Assembly (NCBI RefSeq): GCF_018403265.1
Contig: NZ_BOSI01000002.1
Span: 62,001 to 126,000, forward strand
DNA from: Paenibacillus sp. J31TS4
Lineage (GTDB): Bacteria; Bacillota; Bacilli; Paenibacillales; NBRC-103111
DNA: 64,000 nt
Reading direction: 5' to 3'
Of the stretch, positions 60,509-64,000 are shown one piece after another (within the stretch, counting starts at the first letter, position 1; every line of letters begins with the position of its first letter). The notes under the pieces were generated by a model. The model saw nothing but the letters and a program-made list of their open reading frames with translations. It made no database searches and had not been told where the DNA came from. Position numbers and translations under genes: made by a program.

Positions 60509-61447
60509 TTGAAAACCGAAATTCAATCTAACCGTTTACCGCGTAAATTTAGTATGGATAAGGCGAATACCCAAAAGTATATATTTTTGGCGTTGGCAAT
60601 CATCCCGCCGTTCGGTGGATATTTGCTCTTTACTCTTTATCCAAACATCTTATCGGTCTATTATTCCTTTCTTGATTGGGACGGCATTACAGATAAAAAA
60701 TTTATAGGCTTTAATAATTTTGTAACAGCATTCCATGACGATTTTGTATGGAGAGCGCTATGGCACAACCTTATCTTTATGATTGTTGTTCCCGTGCTGG
60801 TCATACTTATTTCTTTAGTGCTCGGTTATTTGATTGCGAATAAAAACTACAAAGAGAACAAGTTTTTAAAAGTGATCTTCTTTTTCCCGAACGTATTGTC
60901 CACGGTTGTAATCGCGCTGCTTTGGGCGTTTATTTATGATGGAAATTATGGCTTATTAAATGAGCTTTTTAGCCTCTTCGGAATCGATATGGGCAAATAT
61001 TATTGGCTGGGCGATGAACGCACCGCTCTTGCTGCGGTTATTCCTCCTTGGGTATGGGGGGGAGTAGGCTTGTACGTTATTATTTTTGTCAACTCCATGT
61101 TGGCCATCCCGAAATCCTTGTATGAAGCGGCGATTCTTGAGGGAGCAGGCCATATGACGAGATTATTTAAGATTACGATGCCGCTCATATTCCCGGTAAT
61201 TCGTGTAAGTGCGCTGTTCTTGGTCGTAGGCACGCTGAAAGGTTTTGAAATGGTTTTGATCTTAACAAACGGCGGTCCTTACGGTCAAACCGACGTATTG
61301 GGGCTATATATGTTTAACCTTGCTTTCGGTAATGAGTACCGGAACTACGGCTATGCTTCCGCAATCGGCATGATTCTGTTTGTTATTCTCGTATCGGCTA
61401 AGTTGTTAATGGATAAATTTTTTCCGAATGACAAGGTTGAGTTTTAA
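60509..61447 (+). CDS. Sugar ABC transporter permease (MalF/UgpA type)
   Basis: 312 residues from TTG 60509 (AGAGGAG 11 bases upstream). Six membrane helices; the cytoplasmic EAA loop reads LYEAAILEGAGHMTRLFKITMPLIFP, which docks on the ATPase. An out-of-frame ATG at 60505 just before the TTG opens an eight-codon frame; without one T (ATGGTG) it would be the natural start. It pairs with the permease at 61475. Confidence 0.9.
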   Translation: MKTEIQSNRLPRKFSMDKANTQKYIFLALAIIPPFGGYLLFTLYPNILSVYYSFLDWDGITDKKFIGFNNFVTAFHDDFVWRALWHNLIFMIVVPVLVILISLVLGYLIANKNYKENKFLKVIFFFPNVLSTVVIALLWAFIYDGNYGLLNELFSLFGIDMGKYYWLGDERTALAAVIPPWVWGGVGLYVIIFVNSMLAIPKSLYEAAILEGAGHMTRLFKITMPLIFPVIRVSALFLVVGTLKGFEMVLILTNGGPYGQTDVLGLYMFNLAFGNEYRNYGYASAIGMILFVILVSAKLLMDKFFPNDKVEF

Positions 61448-61474
61448 GTCTGAATACGCTCGGAGGTAAAAAAC

Positions 61475-62311
61475 TTGATAGAAAAACATACATATATGGA
61501 TGTCATATGGCGAGTTGTATTGTATGTATGGGCGCTTACGATCATCCTTCCTCTGATATGGGTGATTTATGAATCGCTCAAGAGCAATCCTGAGTTTTTT
61601 CAAAATATTTGGGCGCTGCCTAGCAAAATCCATTGGAGCAACTACTCCAAAGCATGGACGCAATATTCATTCGGCAAATCGCTGCTTAATACGCTTTACT
61701 ATGTTGGGGGAAGCTTGATCGTCAGCTTGTTCTTCACAACTCTGAATGCGTATGCGCTAACTCGCATGGAATTTAAAGGGAGAAAGCTGATTTGGGGTTT
61801 AATTATGCTTTCCTTGTTCCTGCCGGGTATTAATGCGCTTGTGCCTCAGTATGTCATTATGCGCGAGCTGTCCTTGACTAACAGCTTGACTGGCTTGATC
61901 CTGCTGTCATCGCTAGGCGAAAGTGTATTTTACCTCATGCTGCTTGGAGGTTTCATGCAATCCTTGCCAAAGGAGCTTGAAGAGAGCGCGACGATGGATG
62001 GAGCTACGTTGTTCCAGCAGTTCTGGCGTGTCATTATTCCGTTGTCTACACCGGGTATCGTGACAGTTGCTGTATTTAAATTTTTAGGCTACTACAACAA
62101 TTTTATGGGACCGTTCATTTACTTGAGCGATCCTGAGAAGTACCCGATAGCGGTACAAATGTATACAGCTAATAAATTAATGGAATTCAGTGCGGACTGG
62201 GTAACCTTGTTTGCAGGGGTTACGATCGCTATGATTCCTTCTATTATTGTATTCGTGCTGTTCCAGCGTCTGCTTATGGAAGGCGCAACTATGGGTGGTG
62301 TTAAAGGATAG
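61475..62311 (+). CDS. Sugar ABC transporter permease (MalG/UgpE type)
   Basis: 278 residues from a TTG start after CGGAGG. Six helices with the EAA-type loop ELEESATMDGATLFQQFWRVIIPLSTPG, the variant usual in the second permease of carbohydrate importers. The stop is directly followed by the ATG of the SGNH hydrolase gene, so they are co-translated. Confidence 0.92.
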   Translation: MIEKHTYMDVIWRVVLYVWALTIILPLIWVIYESLKSNPEFFQNIWALPSKIHWSNYSKAWTQYSFGKSLLNTLYYVGGSLIVSLFFTTLNAYALTRMEFKGRKLIWGLIMLSLFLPGINALVPQYVIMRELSLTNSLTGLILLSSLGESVFYLMLLGGFMQSLPKELEESATMDGATLFQQFWRVIIPLSTPGIVTVAVFKFLGYYNNFMGPFIYLSDPEKYPIAVQMYTANKLMEFSADWVTLFAGVTIAMIPSIIVFVLFQRLLMEGATMGGVKG

Positions 62312-63424
62312 ATGGCGGTTCAATCGAAAGAGATCAATTTGGATCAACTTGGCGAAACGATATACCCGGAATCAATAAATGGCGAACAGTTGAGATGGCA
62401 TTCTCCGCTTGAGGCACCCTTTCACCTCGCAGGCTTTCCATGGCTTGCGCAGGATGGGATTTACAGGCGACTGCCTTTGGCTTCCAGCGCAATCTTGCCG
62501 CCCGCGGTTGATACGCTTGCTTATTGTACGGCAGGCGGGCAAATCCGCTTTCGGACCAATTCCTCGAGGCTGGCCATAAGGGTGCGCCTTGCCGGGCCTG
62601 CCAATATGCATCATATGCCGCCTACAGGGCAGTGCGGCTTTGACTGTTACCTTGGAGAGCCGGGGGAACAGTACCTGATCGCCGCGGCGAAATTCAAGCC
62701 CATGGCAAGCGAATACGAATCACAGCTGTACCAGTGGAACATAAAAAAAGACGTGGCTGTCACGTTAAACTTTCCGCTTTACCAAGGGGTAGAGGAAGTA
62801 TGGATTGGTGTAGATAAGGATGCGGTCATAAGTGATGCGCCTGCCTACGCAAGCAGCGGGCCTGTCATTATATATGGAACCTCGGTCACGCAGGGAGGAT
62901 GCGCCTCTCGGCCGGGTATGGCTTATTCTAATATTCTCAGCCGAATGATTCCGGTAGAGTTTGTGAATCTTGGCTTCTCCGGAAATGGAAAGGGCGAGCC
63001 AGAGCTCGCGCATATTCTTTCACAAATCGATGATCCGGCGCTTTACATTCTCGATTATGAAGGGAATACGGGCGAGGCTGATAACATCGCACGATCGCTG
63101 CCTGTATTCATCCGAATTTTGAGAGAGCGTCATCCGGAAGTTCCTATATTAGTAGTCTCCAGGATTCGCAATGCCGGAGATCGATTCTATAAGGAGAGGA
63201 GGGAGCTTAGCAGCCGCCGCAGACTCATTCAAATCGAAACGGTTGAACAGAGGCGGGCGGAGGGAGACAGCAATATCCATTTCATGGATGGTTCTAAGCT
63301 GCTTGGAGAGGATTCAGTAAGTGAGTGCACGGTGGACGGCATACATCCAACCGACCTCGGATTTTTGCGCATGGCACAGTCTCTTGCACCTATGATTAGG
63401 ACATTGTTACGACTAACAAGATAG
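62312..63424 (+). CDS. SGNH/GDSL hydrolase with N-terminal GxDLY-like domain
   Basis: 370 residues, start touching the permease stop. N-terminal beta-domain (about 1-175) with GQCGFDCYLGEPGEQYLIA, resembling the GxDLY domain. The SGNH hydrolase follows: block I YGTSVTQGGCASRPGMAY (Ser nucleophile), block II NLGFSGNGKGEPEL, and block V TVDGIHPTDLGF giving the Asp-His pair. No signal peptide. It is likely an intracellular carbohydrate esterase removing acyl groups from the imported sugar. Confidence 0.85.
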   Translation: MAVQSKEINLDQLGETIYPESINGEQLRWHSPLEAPFHLAGFPWLAQDGIYRRLPLASSAILPPAVDTLAYCTAGGQIRFRTNSSRLAIRVRLAGPANMHHMPPTGQCGFDCYLGEPGEQYLIAAAKFKPMASEYESQLYQWNIKKDVAVTLNFPLYQGVEEVWIGVDKDAVISDAPAYASSGPVIIYGTSVTQGGCASRPGMAYSNILSRMIPVEFVNLGFSGNGKGEPELAHILSQIDDPALYILDYEGNTGEADNIARSLPVFIRILRERHPEVPILVVSRIRNAGDRFYKERRELSSRRRLIQIETVEQRRAEGDSNIHFMDGSKLLGEDSVSECTVDGIHPTDLGFLRMAQSLAPMIRTLLRLTR

Positions 63425-63440
63425 ACGACAGGAACAGCCT

Positions 63441-63480
63441 GCAGCCCTATAATTTTTTCGGTGTAGGGGCTGTTTGTTTC
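63441..63480 (+). terminator. Terminator of the sugar operon
   Basis: CAGCCCTA pairs with TAGGGGCTG (one bulge) and is followed by TTTGTTTC. Confidence 0.6.
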
Positions 63481-63599
63481 TACGCTTCACTCAGCATTCA
63501 ATATGGACACTCAAGGATCGCATCTGGACATCTGCCTTTGATGAGCTGGTATATAAGGGGCCGATGTTACATTTTGAGTCGAAATGGAGAGGGATTTGA

Positions 63600-64000
63600 T
63601 TGAAGTCTCAAAGGAAACGTTTGCCTTTCATAGTGAAGAATTGTGTTATTGCAGGAGTTGTTAGTCTTTGCTGCGGCATTTCCGCATTCGCGGTTTCGGA
63701 AGAAGAGGCTGCTTACAAGAAAGATAGGCCGGAACAGTTAGGATATTCCTTGTTCAAAGGTCACATGCATACCCATACCTCTCTCAGTGATGGAATATTG
63801 TTACCTGATGATGCTTACAAGTATGTGAAAGCTAATACAGATTTTGATTTTTATGCAGTGACGGAGCACGACGTGACTTATGACATGAGTACGGGCAGTG
63901 ATTTTATTACGAATGTTCAAGACTCTTATTCTAACGAATACAAATTGCTGCATGAGCAATCAGATGCTCACAATAGGGATAACGAATTTATTACGCTGCC
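63600..64000 (+). CDS. PHP-domain metallohydrolase (CehA/McbA-like), 3' end outside window
   Basis: 133 visible residues from a TTG at 63600 (GGAGAGGG upstream), open to the window end. A signal-peptide-like start (KRLPFIVKNCVIAGVVSLCCGISAFA) is followed by the PHP metal site FKGHMHTHTSLSDG and, about 40 residues on, DFYAVTEHDVTYD. These secreted PHP enzymes hydrolyse phosphoesters or other ester-type bonds. Too incomplete for a substrate. Confidence 0.8.
   Translation, partial: MKSQRKRLPFIVKNCVIAGVVSLCCGISAFAVSEEEAAYKKDRPEQLGYSLFKGHMHTHTSLSDGILLPDDAYKYVKANTDFDFYAVTEHDVTYDMSTGSDFITNVQDSYSNEYKLLHEQSDAHNRDNEFITL

Overview
The window reads as a chromosomal segment of a Paenibacillaceae-type Firmicute (Paenibacillus, Cohnella or a close relative). 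Signs are strong AGGAGG ribosome sites with frequent TTG/GTG starts, a T-box leader on argS, a Spo0E-like protein, YjgB, YolD, CsaA and MsrAB genes, an Mn-type inorganic pyrophosphatase and a CcpA-type cre site. Base composition is uneven by eye: about 0-29 kb and 56.8-64 kb are AT-richer, while about 29.9-56.7 kb is clearly GC-rich with GC-ended codons. The genus is inference.

Layout. (1) 1-482: the C-terminal end of a subtilase like the protease of ATPase/subtilase (IetAS-type) anti-phage pairs. (2) About 600-8430: a putative integrative element with small phage-like genes, a GIY-YIG protein, a II/X-type rolling-circle replication initiator and three serine recombinase genes. Only the last recombinase keeps the catalytic serine; the other two have Leu and Asn there. 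(3) 8.4-20.6 kb: an accessory stretch with a BlaI/BlaR1-type regulator pair plus a secreted stalk-domain protein under a doubled operator, a nucleotidyltransferase gene and its broken partial duplicate 8.5 kb away, a Crp/Fnr regulator with a monooxygenase, hydrolase and SDR gene set sharing a GTAAT dyad, an IS30 remnant, yjgB and a DUF4309-GH3 fusion, and a frameshifted yolD. (4) 20.8-29.9 kb: mostly minus-strand small enzymes (two Nudix, GNAT, MazG, HIT, CsaA, a frameshifted phosphatase), an RCC1 propeller protein, and a histidyl-tRNA synthetase. Its leader encodes a 13-residue peptide with three consecutive His codons followed by a terminator, which looks like ribosome-mediated attenuation.

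(5) 29.9-56.8 kb: GC-rich backbone with an M3 oligopeptidase, a perfect 142-base duplicated palindromic repeat, msrAB, T-box-argS, DUF445, a heterodimeric ABC exporter, an MFS exporter, a second ABC exporter pair (first gene frameshifted), an aminoglycoside-phosphotransferase-like kinase, ppaC, gpmA, a Spo0E-like protein, and a ba3-type terminal oxidase operon with a Fnr-type box centred at -41.5 from a predicted start site. (6) 56.9-64 kb: a ROK repressor divergent from a sugar ABC importer operon (binding protein, two permeases, SGNH esterase), controlled by a promoter overlapped by a perfect cre site, then a PHP metallohydrolase that runs off the window.

Start codons were chosen mainly from ribosome-binding-site spacing. 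Family assignments come from motif recognition only; no search was run.
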